27,481 nt of DNA, from assembly GCA_009840005.1 (NCBI GenBank), contig VXOR01000031.1:1-27481 (forward strand). The letters are read 5' to 3'. The translations under genes and the position numbers were made by a program. The notes beneath the pieces were generated by a model. The model searched no databases. It saw only the letters and a program-made list of their open reading frames with translations, and was not told where the DNA came from. This DNA comes from Gemmatimonadota bacterium (GTDB lineage Bacteria; Latescibacterota; UBA2968; UBA8231). Below, piece by piece: positions 18,740-27,331 of this stretch (its first letter is position 1; each line of letters begins with the position of its first letter).

Positions 18740-20209
18740 ATGAGCAAGCTGCTCGCCTTTGACCTAGGAGCCGAGAGCGGCCGCGCCATCGTCGGGCATT
18801 TCGACGGCGAGCGCCTAGCGCTAGCAGAACTGCACCGCTTTGCAAATGGCCCGGTGCAAGTCTTCGACCGTCTCTACTGGGACCCTTTGCGCCTCTTCGC
18901 CGAGATGAAACAAGCCCTCAGCCTGTTTGCCCATACACACGGCAAGGAACTCGATGCGATCGGCGTCGATACTTGGGGCGTCGATTTCGCCCTCCTCGGG
19001 CCTGGGGACGTGCTCTTGGACAATCCGCGCAACTACCGCGACCCGCGCACCGACGGCATGTTAGAGGAAGCCTTTGCACGAGTGCCACGCGAGGAAATTT
19101 TTGCGCGCACCGGCGTGCAGTTTTTGCAGCTCAATACCTTGTATCAACTGCTTTCACTACGCGACTCGCCCCTGCTAGAATGGGCGCAGACCTTCCTGAT
19201 GATGGCCGACCTGTTCAATTTTTACTTTACCGGCACCAAGACCTGCGAGTTTTCCAACGCCACTACCACCCAATTCTACGATCCGCGCCAAGGCACTTGG
19301 TCGATCGAACTCCTAGAAAAATTGGGGCTACCGACCCATTTTCTGCCCCAGATCGTCCAGCCCGGAACCCGCCTAGGTTTGCTCCTACCTTCTATTGCTG
19401 CCGAAACAGGGCTTGGCTCGGTCCCGGTCATCGCCCCAGCTACCCACGATACGGGCGCGGCCGTGGCCGCAGTGCCCGCCGAAGTCCGCGACTACGCCTA
19501 TATCAGTTCGGGAACTTGGTCGCTGATGGGCGTCGAACTTGACCAACCGCTCATCAGCGATCAGGCATTCCAATACAATTTCACCAACGAAGGAGGCGTC
19601 GGGCCGACCTACCGCTTCCTCAAAAACATCATGGGGCTGTGGCTAATACAGGAATGCCGGCGCGCGTGGCAGCGCGAGGGCCGCGCCTTTTCCTACGACG
19701 AACTGACGGCCATGGCCCAAAGCGCTGCGCCCTTTACCGCTTTCGTCGATCCAGACGCCGAGTGCTTTCTCGCGCCGGGTGACATGCCCGTTAGGATCCG
19801 CGCCTATTGCCAAGAAACGGGCCAAGCCGTTCCCGCCGACGAGGGACAAGTCGCGCGTGTGGCCCTCGAAAGCCTAGCGTTTAAGTACCGCTACGTACTC
19901 GACGCGCTAGAAACCATTCTCGGCCGCCGCCTCGAATGCATCCACCTAGTCGGCGGCGGGATCCAAAACCGCCTGCTCTGTCAGTTTACCGCCTCGGCTA
20001 CCGATCGCCCGGTCGTCGCTGGGCCGCTCGAAGCCACGGCTATCGGCAATTTAATGCTCCAGCTTATGGGCCTAGGCCAGATGAGTTCGCTGGCCGAAAT
20101 CCGCCAAGTCGTGCGCCACTCCTTCGCGCCCGTTGTGTACGAACCGGAACAAACCGCCGCTTGGGACGCGGCCTACGACCACTTCCGCTCGCTACTTCCC
20201 CTGGCCTGA
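18740..20209 (+). CDS. rhaB: Rhamnulokinase-like FGGY carbohydrate kinase
   Basis: A 489-residue FGGY-family kinase that best resembles L-rhamnulokinase, which phosphorylates L-rhamnulose. Signature stretches are FDLGAESGRAIVG (6-18), IGVDTWGVDFALLGPGDVLLDNPRNYRDPRTDGM, FARTGVQFLQLNTLYQL, FNFYFTGTKTCEFSNATTTQFYDP, APATHDTGAAVAAVP, YISSGTWSLMGVE and the nucleotide loop IHLVGGGIQNRLLCQFTA. Length is normal. No rhamnose isomerase, aldolase or transporter lies beside it, so it is an orphan kinase here and the substrate could be another deoxy-sugar. The ribosome site comes from the upstream dispersed repeat. It ends 78 bases before the sigma-factor gene. Confidence 0.9.
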   Translation: MSKLLAFDLGAESGRAIVGHFDGERLALAELHRFANGPVQVFDRLYWDPLRLFAEMKQALSLFAHTHGKELDAIGVDTWGVDFALLGPGDVLLDNPRNYRDPRTDGMLEEAFARVPREEIFARTGVQFLQLNTLYQLLSLRDSPLLEWAQTFLMMADLFNFYFTGTKTCEFSNATTTQFYDPRQGTWSIELLEKLGLPTHFLPQIVQPGTRLGLLLPSIAAETGLGSVPVIAPATHDTGAAVAAVPAEVRDYAYISSGTWSLMGVELDQPLISDQAFQYNFTNEGGVGPTYRFLKNIMGLWLIQECRRAWQREGRAFSYDELTAMAQSAAPFTAFVDPDAECFLAPGDMPVRIRAYCQETGQAVPADEGQVARVALESLAFKYRYVLDALETILGRRLECIHLVGGGIQNRLLCQFTASATDRPVVAGPLEATAIGNLMLQLMGLGQMSSLAEIRQVVRHSFAPVVYEPEQTAAWDAAYDHFRSLLPLA

Positions 20210-20287
20210 TCCCGGCTGGAACCGCGATCTTCCTCAGTCGTCCTACTTAAGAACCAGTATTTTCTCTTTTCAACGTTTTGGCTACTT

Positions 20288-21136
20288 ATGGGAAAAAGCA
20301 GCCTCGATTCGAGAGGTCTAGCCGAGTCCTACTGGCGCGACATTCAGCATTTTCAGCCGCTGAGCCGCCAACGAGAGATCGAGCTAGTGCACAGAGCACG
20401 CGCTGGCGACGAGCGCGCCATGCACCAGATGGTCGAAGCCAACTTGCGCTTTGTCGTCCGCATTGCGCGGGGGTACCACGGGCGCGGGCTTTCCTTTATG
20501 GAGCTGATTTCCGAGGGCAATCTCGGGCTGCTGGAGGCGATCCAGCGCTTCGACGAGACGCGCGGTTTTAAGTTCATCACCTATGCGGTGTGGTGGATTC
20601 GCCAAGCCATCCTCCGCGCCCTAGCCGAACACGGCAAAATTGCTCGTCCGCCGCTGAGCCGGGTCAATGATCTGCAAAAGGTCGAGCGGTGGACGAGTAT
20701 CCTCGCCCAAAAACTGGGTCGCGATCCCACCCCCGAGGAAATCGCCAATAGTGCTGAATTATCGCTGGAGCGGACGCACAATGCCCTTTACATGGCCCAA
20801 CCTGATGTCTCGATGGACACGCCGATCGTCCCCGATGAAAGGGAGCCACTAATAGCCACTTTCGCAGCTCGCACGCCCGATCCAGCCGATAGCTATGAGC
20901 GCACCGCGCTTTCTCACACCTTGCACACATGCCTCGATCTGCTGGACCGACGCGAGCGTCTAGTCGTCCGCGCCTATTTCGGCCTCGACGACCAAAAGCC
21001 CCAGACGCTGGAGCAAATCGGCATGCAATTGGGCCTCACGCGCGAGCGAGTGCGCCAGCTCAGGGACCAAGCTCTCGATAAAATGCGAACCCATGCTGGC
21101 GATCTACTGCTCGAGCTTTCCAACACTCCCATGTAG
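20288..21136 (+). CDS. RpoD/SigA-family sigma-70 factor
   Basis: A 282-residue sigma factor with regions 1.2 to 4.2 but no region 1.1. Region 1.2 is YWRDIQHFQPLSRQREIELVHRARAGDERA. Regions 2.1-2.4 show NLRFVVRIARGYHGRGLSFMELISEGNLGLLEAIQRFDETRGFKFITYAVWWIRQAILRAL (about 52-112). Region 3 follows (SRVNDLQKVERWTSILAQKLGRDPTPEEIA). Region 4.2 is TLEQIGMQLGLTRERVRQLRDQALDKMR. Region 2.4 is very close to primary sigma factors, so it should recognise sigma-70-type promoters. The short length fits either a primary factor of a lineage lacking 1.1 or an alternative group 2 factor. The ATG has no obvious ribosome site. An MGKSSLDSRG N-terminus precedes region 1.2. Confidence 0.92.
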   Translation: MGKSSLDSRGLAESYWRDIQHFQPLSRQREIELVHRARAGDERAMHQMVEANLRFVVRIARGYHGRGLSFMELISEGNLGLLEAIQRFDETRGFKFITYAVWWIRQAILRALAEHGKIARPPLSRVNDLQKVERWTSILAQKLGRDPTPEEIANSAELSLERTHNALYMAQPDVSMDTPIVPDEREPLIATFAARTPDPADSYERTALSHTLHTCLDLLDRRERLVVRAYFGLDDQKPQTLEQIGMQLGLTRERVRQLRDQALDKMRTHAGDLLLELSNTPM

Positions 21137-21141
21137 CAAGA

Positions 21142-21160
21142 CTCGCACTCGCTGTGCGAG
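21142..21160 (+). terminator. Hairpin downstream of the sigma factor gene
   Basis: CTCGCAC, loop TCGCT, GTGCGAG form a perfect seven-base-pair stem six bases after the sigma-factor stop. No T-run follows immediately (one occurs about 30 bases later), so it may be a weak or Rho-assisted terminator or an mRNA-stabilising end. Confidence 0.4.
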
Positions 21161-21243
21161 GCAGAGGGCTTGATTGAGTACGGCAAAAGGCTTTCTTTTT
21201 TATTAGAGCTTTGAATAGTATTCTCACAGGATAGAAATACCTT

Positions 21244-22071
21244 ATGTCTTACAATTTAGCCGATCTCCACACCCATTCTCTGTGCTCCGACGGATTGCGG
21301 ACGCCGACTGAAGCGGTCGAAGAGGCCTGCGAAGCGGGCTTGCAAGCGATGAGTTTGACCGATCACGATACGGTCCAAGGCGTCCCCGAGGCCACGGCGG
21401 CCGGCGAGCGTATGCACATGGAAGTGGTGCCTGGCACCGAACTGAGCGCCCACATCCGGGACCGCGAAGTACACATTCTCGCCTACTGCATCAACTACCA
21501 AGACGATCAGCTCGGTACGACCCTCGCCAAGTCTTTTCAAGCCCGTCACCAGCGAGGGCTCGCGATCGTCAAAGCGCTCAACAGCATGGGGCTGACCGTC
21601 AGCCTCGACGACGTGCTCTCCCAAGCTAACGGCAGCCCCCTCGGGCGGCCGCACATCGCTGCGGCCATGGTCGAAAACGGCCTAGTAGCCGACAAGGACG
21701 AAGCCTTCAGCCGCTACATCGGCGATCGCGGGCCAGCCTTTCAGCCTAAGCCCTACGCCGCAGCCCAAGACCTTATCGCCCTCATTCATCGCACGGGGGG
21801 CGTGGCGGTACTCGCCCACCCCAGCATCAGTCTCCCCGAGTCCATTATCGAGCAGTTAGTCGCCTACGGACTCGACGGCATTGAGGTCTTCCACCCATCC
21901 CACCAGCCAGCGCAAATGGAATACTACGACCAACTCGCCGACCGCTACGGCCTAATCAAGTCGGGAGGGTCCGATAGCCACGGCGACAGCGATGGCACCC
22001 GCATCGGCGACTACGGAGTCGGCTACGAAGTAATCGAGGCCATGCGCGAGCGGGCCGCTACCTATGCTTGA
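21244..22071 (+). CDS. PHP-domain phosphoesterase
   Basis: A 275-residue metal-dependent phosphoesterase of the PHP family, close to the RNase AM/YciV type that acts on 3',5'-nucleoside bisphosphates and short RNA 5' ends; the substrate is inferred from family only. Metal-binding motifs are DLHTHSLCSDG (7-17), LTDHDTV (39-44), GTELSA (Glu 66), RPHIAAAMVENG, VAVLAHPSI and SGGSDSHG. No signal peptide is seen, so it is cytosolic. It overlaps or abuts the next gene: an in-frame ATG of the propeller gene begins at 22064, inside its last codons. Length is typical of the family. Confidence 0.9.
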   Translation: MSYNLADLHTHSLCSDGLRTPTEAVEEACEAGLQAMSLTDHDTVQGVPEATAAGERMHMEVVPGTELSAHIRDREVHILAYCINYQDDQLGTTLAKSFQARHQRGLAIVKALNSMGLTVSLDDVLSQANGSPLGRPHIAAAMVENGLVADKDEAFSRYIGDRGPAFQPKPYAAAQDLIALIHRTGGVAVLAHPSISLPESIIEQLVAYGLDGIEVFHPSHQPAQMEYYDQLADRYGLIKSGGSDSHGDSDGTRIGDYGVGYEVIEAMRERAATYA

Positions 22072-22108
22072 GTGGCCCATCGCTGGCCGCAGTAAAAATA
22101 CTCGTTTG

Positions 22109-23773
22109 ATGACCAATTTCTTTTTCCGCCAGGCCGTCCTCTTCTCTTTCTCGCTGCTCGTCCTCGCGGCCCATCTATCGCCCGGCCATGCGCTCCGGCC
22201 CCAGCGTTTCCACCAAGCATCCGAGCCTATCCGCGGGCTTTTCGGCACTTCAATCGGCGACGTCGTCTGGAGCGGGCGCTATCTATGGGTCGGCACCGAA
22301 AATGGGGTGGCGCGGCTCGATCCAGCGCAAAGCAGCGGCCTCAATTCTACGGATTGGGTCACCTTTACCGAGCTCAACGGTCTCGGCCGCGGCGCGATCA
22401 GCGCCCTCGACGCGGTCGGCGATACCGTGTGGGTAGCGACCTTGGTTGATTCGGTCGTCGCCGGACAAGGCGTAAACCAAGCGGGCACTGGGTTGAGTTT
22501 TTCCCACGACGGCGGCGACTCCTGGCACCACATTCCCAACGAGTTCATTTTTGACCCCACCAAAGCCGGTTTTGAGCGCAGCCCCAGCACGATCATCCTC
22601 AATGCTTGTTTTGACCTCTCTATCGACGGAGAGGCCGTGTACGCCGCCTTCTTCGCTGGCTCCACTGTGCGTTCGCTCGACCAAGGCCGCACTTGGGAAC
22701 CCTTCTTGCCCGGCGGCGCAGACGAGATCGTCTTCTTCGCCAGTGACACGGCGGCCGACAGCTTGCGAATGGTGGCCGATAGTCTCGCAGGCGCAAACGC
22801 CGATCCAGACGACATCGCCCAGTTGCGCGCTGACGCCGACAGCTTGGCCAGTCAAGAATTCCTGCATCGCACTTTTGCGGTTATCGCTTACGGGGATACA
22901 GTGTGGATCGGCACTGCCAGCGGGATCGCTTTCACCTTTGACGGAGGCCAGCACTGGCAAAACGCCAAAGTGCGCCTCGGCGCAGAGGGCACGCCCCTCC
23001 CGGGCCATCCGGCTGGCAACTGGGTCGTCGCTCTCGAACGCCAAGTACTGCCCGACGGCACCACGGCCATCTGGGCGGGCACCAACACCACCCCGTCGCC
23101 CGGCCAAACCCAAGCCATCAGCGTCAGCCGCGACCTCGGCCAGACTTGGGGCCACACTGGGCCGACTTTTGCCTGGGATTTTGCTTTTACCCCCAATTTT
23201 GTCTGGGCCGGTACCGACCAAGGGCTACTGGCTAGCCCAGACCCAACCCTGCCGACCGATTCAGAACGGGTCTGGGACACCATAGAGGTCGCCGATGGAC
23301 AGCCCCTGACCGGCACCTTCGTCGGGCTTGCAGCGGTGGGTGATGTGCTCTGGGCGGGGGCCGAACACGGCCTCGGGCGCTCTGAGGACGAAGGGAGCAC
23401 TTGGCGCGTCATCCGCGACCTAGTCCGCACGCGTACGCTCGACGACAGGACCTTCGTCAGCACTGGAGGCGTGCCCGACAGCACGGCGCTCGCGTACGCA
23501 GCACCCAATCCTTTCGCCCCCTCGCGCGAAACCACGACCATCGTCTTTAGTCTGTCACGCGACGCAGAAGTCTCCGTGGCAATTTACGACTTTGCCAGCA
23601 GCCTAGTCCGCGACCTTGCAACGGACGCGCCTTTTGCCGGCGGAGTCGATCACCGCATCCTTTGGGACGGCCTCGATCAAGACGGCCAACCGGTAGCCAA
23701 TGGCACGTACTTTTATCGCATTGCCCTAAACACCGGTCAACAGGCCTTTGGCAGAGTGGTGGTGCTCGATTGA
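22109..23773 (+). CDS. Secreted propeller protein with FlgD-like C-terminal domain
   Basis: A 554-residue exported protein from ATG 22109 (569 from ATG 22064, which overlaps the PHP stop by eight bases). I prefer 22109 because it opens a classic signal peptide, MTNFFFRQAVLFSFSLLVLAAHL, ending near GHA. The body has repeated blades: DVVWSGRYLWVGTENGVARLD, GDTVWVATLVDS, LSFSHDGGDSWHHIPNEF, VYAAFFAGSTVRSLDQGRTWEPF, DTVWIGTASGIAFTFDGGQHW, WAGTDQGLLASPD and LWAGAEHGLGRSEDEGSTWR. These are Asp-box (SxDxGxTW)-type repeats of sialidase- or photosystem-assembly-like propellers. The C-terminus is a FlgD-like Ig domain (YAAPNPFAPSRETTTIVFSLS, IYDFASSLV, LWDGLDQDGQPVANGTYFYRI), of the kind used as a sorting domain in type IX-like secretion. 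Two PorV-like genes follow, which fits that role. Confidence 0.82.
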   Translation: MTNFFFRQAVLFSFSLLVLAAHLSPGHALRPQRFHQASEPIRGLFGTSIGDVVWSGRYLWVGTENGVARLDPAQSSGLNSTDWVTFTELNGLGRGAISALDAVGDTVWVATLVDSVVAGQGVNQAGTGLSFSHDGGDSWHHIPNEFIFDPTKAGFERSPSTIILNACFDLSIDGEAVYAAFFAGSTVRSLDQGRTWEPFLPGGADEIVFFASDTAADSLRMVADSLAGANADPDDIAQLRADADSLASQEFLHRTFAVIAYGDTVWIGTASGIAFTFDGGQHWQNAKVRLGAEGTPLPGHPAGNWVVALERQVLPDGTTAIWAGTNTTPSPGQTQAISVSRDLGQTWGHTGPTFAWDFAFTPNFVWAGTDQGLLASPDPTLPTDSERVWDTIEVADGQPLTGTFVGLAAVGDVLWAGAEHGLGRSEDEGSTWRVIRDLVRTRTLDDRTFVSTGGVPDSTALAYAAPNPFAPSRETTTIVFSLSRDAEVSVAIYDFASSLVRDLATDAPFAGGVDHRILWDGLDQDGQPVANGTYFYRIALNTGQQAFGRVVVLD

Positions 23774-24684
23774 AAACGCTCCTCGCGCTATTGCTCGCGG
23801 CCTCCGCCGCGCACGGGGCTGATTTCGCGGCCGCCTTTCTCAGAACCGGGCTGGGTGCCCGCGGTCTAGGGCTGGGCGCCTTTGTCGCCGCGGCCGACGA
23901 TGCGTCGTCCCCCTACTGGAATCCGGCCGGTCTCGCTCGCTTGCGCGGCAAGACCCTAGAGACCTCCATTCAGTCGCTCTCGCTGGGACGACGGCAAGGC
24001 AGTGCCGCTGTTGCGCTCAACATGCGCGGCGACATGGGCTTTGGCTTTGCTTGGTCTCATGCCGCAGTCGGCGGGATCAAGGGCCGCACCGCTAGCGGCC
24101 AGTACACTGGGACGATTGAGGACCGCGCCAATGCTTTTATCTTTGGCATAGGTCGCTCCCTTGGGTCTCGCCTAGCGGTTGGTTTGGCCGTTAAAGTCCT
24201 CAGACAGAGCATTGACGTTCCCTCAACTCCCAAGGCCACGGCCAACGGCAGCGGCTTCGACTTGGGGGTGCAGTTCCGCGCGGCCGAGCATACTTGGCTC
24301 GGGGCCGGCATATCCAATCTCAGCACCAACCTCGCCTGGAAGGTGCGCCGCGTCGATCAGCGGTCAAATACCACCGAGAATGCCCTGCCGCGCATCCTCG
24401 TCTTTGGCGCGTCACAGCGGCTTTTGGACGCCCTGCTGTTGGCTGCCGAGGTGCGCGACGACGGGGAACAGAGCGTCAATCTGGGGGCCGAGTGGCAGCT
24501 AAGTGCGTTGCTTGAGGTGCGCGGCGGCCTGCACCGCCTCGGAGCCGAAGACGGCGGCCAACTCTCGGCGGGGTTGACCTTGCGCCCGGCGCGGCGCGAA
24601 ACCGTGCAGTTTCAATACGCGTATTTATCCGATCCCCTCGGTGCTGGGGGCCGCACAACCGTGGGTCTGACACTGGCGTTCTGA
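23770..24684 (+). CDS. PorV/PorQ-like outer-membrane beta-barrel protein (1)
   Basis: A 304-residue outer-membrane barrel. It starts at TTG 23770, whose last two bases are part of the preceding stop (TTGA), giving the signal peptide MKTLLALLLAASAAHG. An upstream extension to 23662 has no signal. The N-terminal plug region reads AAFLRTGLGARGLGLGAFVAAADDASSPYWNPAGLARLRG, the hallmark of PorV/PorQ/UPF0164 proteins (RxLGLGxAxVAxADDxxAxxWNPAGLA). Alternating strands follow (SLSLGRRQGSAAVALNMRG, LAVGLAVKVLRQSI), ending in a strand with C-terminal Phe (TTVGLTLAF), the usual BAM signal. PorV shuttles type IX cargo and PorQ has a related role. Whether this is PorV proper cannot be settled here. Confidence 0.82.
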   Translation: MKTLLALLLAASAAHGADFAAAFLRTGLGARGLGLGAFVAAADDASSPYWNPAGLARLRGKTLETSIQSLSLGRRQGSAAVALNMRGDMGFGFAWSHAAVGGIKGRTASGQYTGTIEDRANAFIFGIGRSLGSRLAVGLAVKVLRQSIDVPSTPKATANGSGFDLGVQFRAAEHTWLGAGISNLSTNLAWKVRRVDQRSNTTENALPRILVFGASQRLLDALLLAAEVRDDGEQSVNLGAEWQLSALLEVRGGLHRLGAEDGGQLSAGLTLRPARRETVQFQYAYLSDPLGAGGRTTVGLTLAF

Positions 24685-24690
24685 CAAGTG

Positions 24691-25545
24691 ATGGCTCTCT
24701 TATTGATTGCGCTTTTAACGCTGCCCACGGCCCTCGCTGCCGTCGGCCTACCCGCGCTGCGCCAAGGCGGCGGGGCCCGCGCTGCGGGCTTGGCTGGCGC
24801 GGAGACTGCCCTGTTTGCCGCCCAAGCCCTCAACCCGGCAGCGCGGCAATCGCGTGGACGCAGCATCGCCTTTAACCACCAAGCCTCGATCCAGCAGATC
24901 CGCCAAAACCACCTGCACCTGACGCAAGCCCGCGGCCGCGGCACTTGGGGGCTTTCCGCTCAATTGTGGCAGGCCAACGACCTAGAGCGTCGCACCGGAC
25001 CCTCGGCTGAGCCGCTGGGGCACTTTGGCGCGTACGAGGGAGCGGTTGGCCTGAGCTACGCCCGTCAGATGGAGCAGATGCGCCTCGGCTTGCAGCTAAA
25101 ATTCATCCACCAAGCCATTTTCACCCAAAACGCCAGCGGCTTAGCTGCCGACCTCGGGCTGATGCGCCACATCTCAGCCAGCCTGCGCTTGGGGGCTACG
25201 GTGCGCAACTTGGGCCGCATGAACCGCCTCGACCGACGGGAGACGGACCTGCCCTTAGAAGCTCGTTTCGGTGCTGCTTACGTCGGGCGCACAGACCTGC
25301 TCGTGGCCGTCGAAGCGCAAAAGGTGCGCGGCGACGACCTCACGCTGCATCTAGGCGGCGAGTACCGAGCCGGCGAACACCTGCGCCTACGGGCCGGCTA
25401 CCAGACCACTGAAAACCGCGGCCTCTCAGCCGGAGTGGGTCTGGCGGCCAAGCAGTGGGTCATCGACTACGCCTATGTGCCTTTTGGCTCGGACTTGGGC
25501 GACGCGCACTGGCTCAGTCTCCAGTTGGAAAGCGCAACCCCTTGA
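24691..25545 (+). CDS. PorV/PorQ-like outer-membrane beta-barrel protein (2)
   Basis: A 284-residue protein, paralogous in layout to its upstream neighbour. I start it at ATG 24691; the GTG at 24688 adds one residue. Signal peptide MALLLIALLTLPTALA is followed by VGLPALRQGGGARAAGLAGAETALFAAQALNPAARQ, a degenerate form of the plug motif in which WNPAGLA is replaced by LNPAARQ. Beta strands follow (WGLSAQLWQAND, GLQLKFIHQAIF, LRLGATVRNLGRMNR, HLRLRAGYQTTENRGLSAGVGL), ending DAHWLSLQLESATP without a terminal aromatic residue, an odd end for a barrel. It is probably an outer-membrane protein, but assembly is less certain than for the first copy. It lies six bases after that gene and overlaps the site-2 protease start. 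Confidence 0.75.
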   Translation: MALLLIALLTLPTALAAVGLPALRQGGGARAAGLAGAETALFAAQALNPAARQSRGRSIAFNHQASIQQIRQNHLHLTQARGRGTWGLSAQLWQANDLERRTGPSAEPLGHFGAYEGAVGLSYARQMEQMRLGLQLKFIHQAIFTQNASGLAADLGLMRHISASLRLGATVRNLGRMNRLDRRETDLPLEARFGAAYVGRTDLLVAVEAQKVRGDDLTLHLGGEYRAGEHLRLRAGYQTTENRGLSAGVGLAAKQWVIDYAYVPFGSDLGDAHWLSLQLESATP

Positions 25546-26507
25546 ACTTCTGGCGCAAAACAGTGTCGCCGGTGGTGCCGCCAGCCCCACCAACTCCGAC
25601 CGCACTTCCGGTACAGCACGCTAACTCCTCGCGCTTGTGGGTTCACCTGCTGCTGTTTTTCTGTACCATTGCTTCGACTGCAACCGCTGGTGCCATGCAG
25701 CAAGGCGTTGATCCGCTGACCAGCCTCGCCGCCTTGGTCCACCTCGTCGAGGGCCTCCCTTTTGCCGCGACTCTGCTCTTTATTCTCACGGTCCACGAAT
25801 TCGGCCATTACTTTGCTGCGCGCCGCTGGGGAGTCAGGGCCTCGCTGCCTTACTTTCTTCCCCTGCCCTATGTTTCCTTCCTCGGCACGTTGGGCGCAGT
25901 CATCAAAATTCGCTCCCCCATCCCCAACAAGCGCGCGCTCCTCGACATTGGTGCCGCTGGTCCTTTAGCGGGCTTTGTCGTCGCCCTCGCAGCCTGCTTC
26001 GCTGGGCTTTCCCGTTCGACCGTGGTTTCAGTCGATTACTTTCACGCTGCCCCCATCGAATTGGGGGCACCCTTGCTCTTTTCCGGCATCGCCGCGCTCG
26101 TCTTACCCGCCATTGGGCCTAACCAAATGGTCCTCCTAGACCCGGTGGCTTTTGCCGGTTGGGTCGGGCTGTTTATTACGGCCTTTAATCTTTTTCCTAT
26201 CGGCCAGCTCGATGGCGGCCATATCGCGTACGCGCTCTTTGGCCCCCGGCATCGGCAGATCGCCCGCACGGCTTACGTCGCGTTGTTGGCCTTGGGGCTT
26301 TATGGAGTCCTAGCACTGGTGTGGGAATGGCCCCAAGGATGGCCAGGGTGGCTAGCGCTGGCCTTTTTTCTCGCGCTTTTTGGCAAGGACCACCCGGCCC
26401 CCTACGATCCCTTTATCGCGCTGGACCGCGGCCGGTACTTCGTCGGCTACCTCTGTCTGCTGGTCTTTGTAGTATGTTTCGCTCCCGTGCCTTTTGTCAC
26501 CTACTGA
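25542..26507 (+). CDS. Site-2 protease (M50 family metalloprotease)
   Basis: A 321-residue polytopic membrane protease that cleaves substrates within membranes. The start TTG 25542 overlaps the previous stop (TTGA), as in the first barrel gene; an in-frame start at 25455 would lie in the preceding gene. After a Pro-rich N-terminal stretch (residues 9-26) come membrane helices. The zinc motif HEFGH is at residues 85-89 and the second metal motif NLFPIGQLDGGH at 216-227. There is no PDZ domain, so it resembles short archaeal/plant-type S2P rather than RseP. Late helices follow (VALLALGLYGVLALVW and YFVGYLCLLVFVVCF). Genomic placement with envelope genes suggests it processes an envelope-stress regulator or secretory substrates; none is identified. 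Confidence 0.9.
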   Translation: MNFWRKTVSPVVPPAPPTPTALPVQHANSSRLWVHLLLFFCTIASTATAGAMQQGVDPLTSLAALVHLVEGLPFAATLLFILTVHEFGHYFAARRWGVRASLPYFLPLPYVSFLGTLGAVIKIRSPIPNKRALLDIGAAGPLAGFVVALAACFAGLSRSTVVSVDYFHAAPIELGAPLLFSGIAALVLPAIGPNQMVLLDPVAFAGWVGLFITAFNLFPIGQLDGGHIAYALFGPRHRQIARTAYVALLALGLYGVLALVWEWPQGWPGWLALAFFLALFGKDHPAPYDPFIALDRGRYFVGYLCLLVFVVCFAPVPFVTY

Positions 26508-26515
26508 GCCGTGCC

Positions 26516-27253
26516 ATGATCTCGCTCCGAACATTTCTACTCGCAGTGCTGTTGGCTGGCTGTGCTATCGGCGACAGCGAACAAGTGGATTGTCGCTGTG
26601 CACCCGACACGAGTATCGAGATCTTTCCCCATTGCGCCGACGCGGTCGAGGAGCGTCCCGACCCTAAGACCCCGCTATCAACCCAGACCCCCGACTGCCC
26701 CAGCGGACCACAACTCTTCCTGCGCGAGCGCACGCGCCCCGAAGCCGTGCTGGCCAATCTCACTTCTATCTTTCAAGCCCAACCCGAGTTCCGCAGCCCT
26801 CAACAATACATGGAGCAGTTTACCGAGGACTTTGTCTTCATCCCCGACCCCGAGGATGTGCAGCTATATCCAGAAGTTTACGCTGTTGACCGCGATACCC
26901 TTTGGGGGTCGGCTGAAGAGCGCAACTTCGCCCGCATCGTTCTCTCGCCGGAGCGGATCCTCAGCGCACACTTTACGCGCTGGTTCAGATCGTCCTTGGA
27001 CGAGCGCATCCCGTCCGACGACGAACTGCGCGAGATATTCATCTTCCCCTACGAAGCCGAATTCGTCGAGATAATTAGTGCGGCCGAAGTCGATTCCGTG
27101 GAAACAATCGGCATCAAGGGCCTTGCGACAATCGAGTTGGTGACGCCTACGGTGGAAAATCCCGTCTGGTCAATCGCGGTTTGGCAAGACCAGCGAGACC
27201 GAGCTTCGGCGAAGTTCTCTCTGGGGGAGCTGCGAGCGCTCTTTTCGCAGTGA
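26516..27253 (+). CDS. Lipoprotein of unknown function
   Basis: A 245-residue predicted lipoprotein. From ATG 26516 the signal is MISLRTFLLAVLLAGC with lipobox Cys 16; a longer frame to 26321 would extend into the protease gene and hide this signal. The mature N-terminus is Cys-rich (CRCAPDTSIEIFPHC, then TPDCPSG). The remainder is a soluble mixed domain: RTRPEAVLANLTSIFQAQPEFRSPQQYMEQFTEDFVFIPDPEDVQLYPE, FRSSLDERIPSDDELREIFIFPYEAEFVEI and a closing NPVWSIAVWQDQRDRASAKFSLGELRALF. The layout resembles NTF2-like small domains, but I cannot assign a family. It is eight bases after the protease and probably the last gene of that operon. Confidence 0.75.
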   Translation: MISLRTFLLAVLLAGCAIGDSEQVDCRCAPDTSIEIFPHCADAVEERPDPKTPLSTQTPDCPSGPQLFLRERTRPEAVLANLTSIFQAQPEFRSPQQYMEQFTEDFVFIPDPEDVQLYPEVYAVDRDTLWGSAEERNFARIVLSPERILSAHFTRWFRSSLDERIPSDDELREIFIFPYEAEFVEIISAAEVDSVETIGIKGLATIELVTPTVENPVWSIAVWQDQRDRASAKFSLGELRALFSQ

Positions 27254-27270
27254 ACGCTCGGCGCGTTTCT

Positions 27271-27299
27271 TTGATAATCGCCCCGCTGATTTGTATCTT
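27271..27299 (+). promoter_or_regulatory. Promoter of the last small lipoprotein gene
   Basis: TTGATA (27271-27276), a 17-base spacer and TATCTT (27294-27299) form a well-spaced sigma-70 promoter about 30 bases before GTG 27332. This makes the next gene a separate transcription unit. Confidence 0.5.
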
Positions 27300-27331
27300 A
27301 ATATAAATCCGTTGCACAAGGAGGTACGATC

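Noticed and set aside
18247..18762. A 171-residue frame crossing the dispersed repeat
   Set aside because: Its sequence is composed of repeat translation (ICVHLWI, LRPSA) and out-of-frame parts of neighbouring genes.
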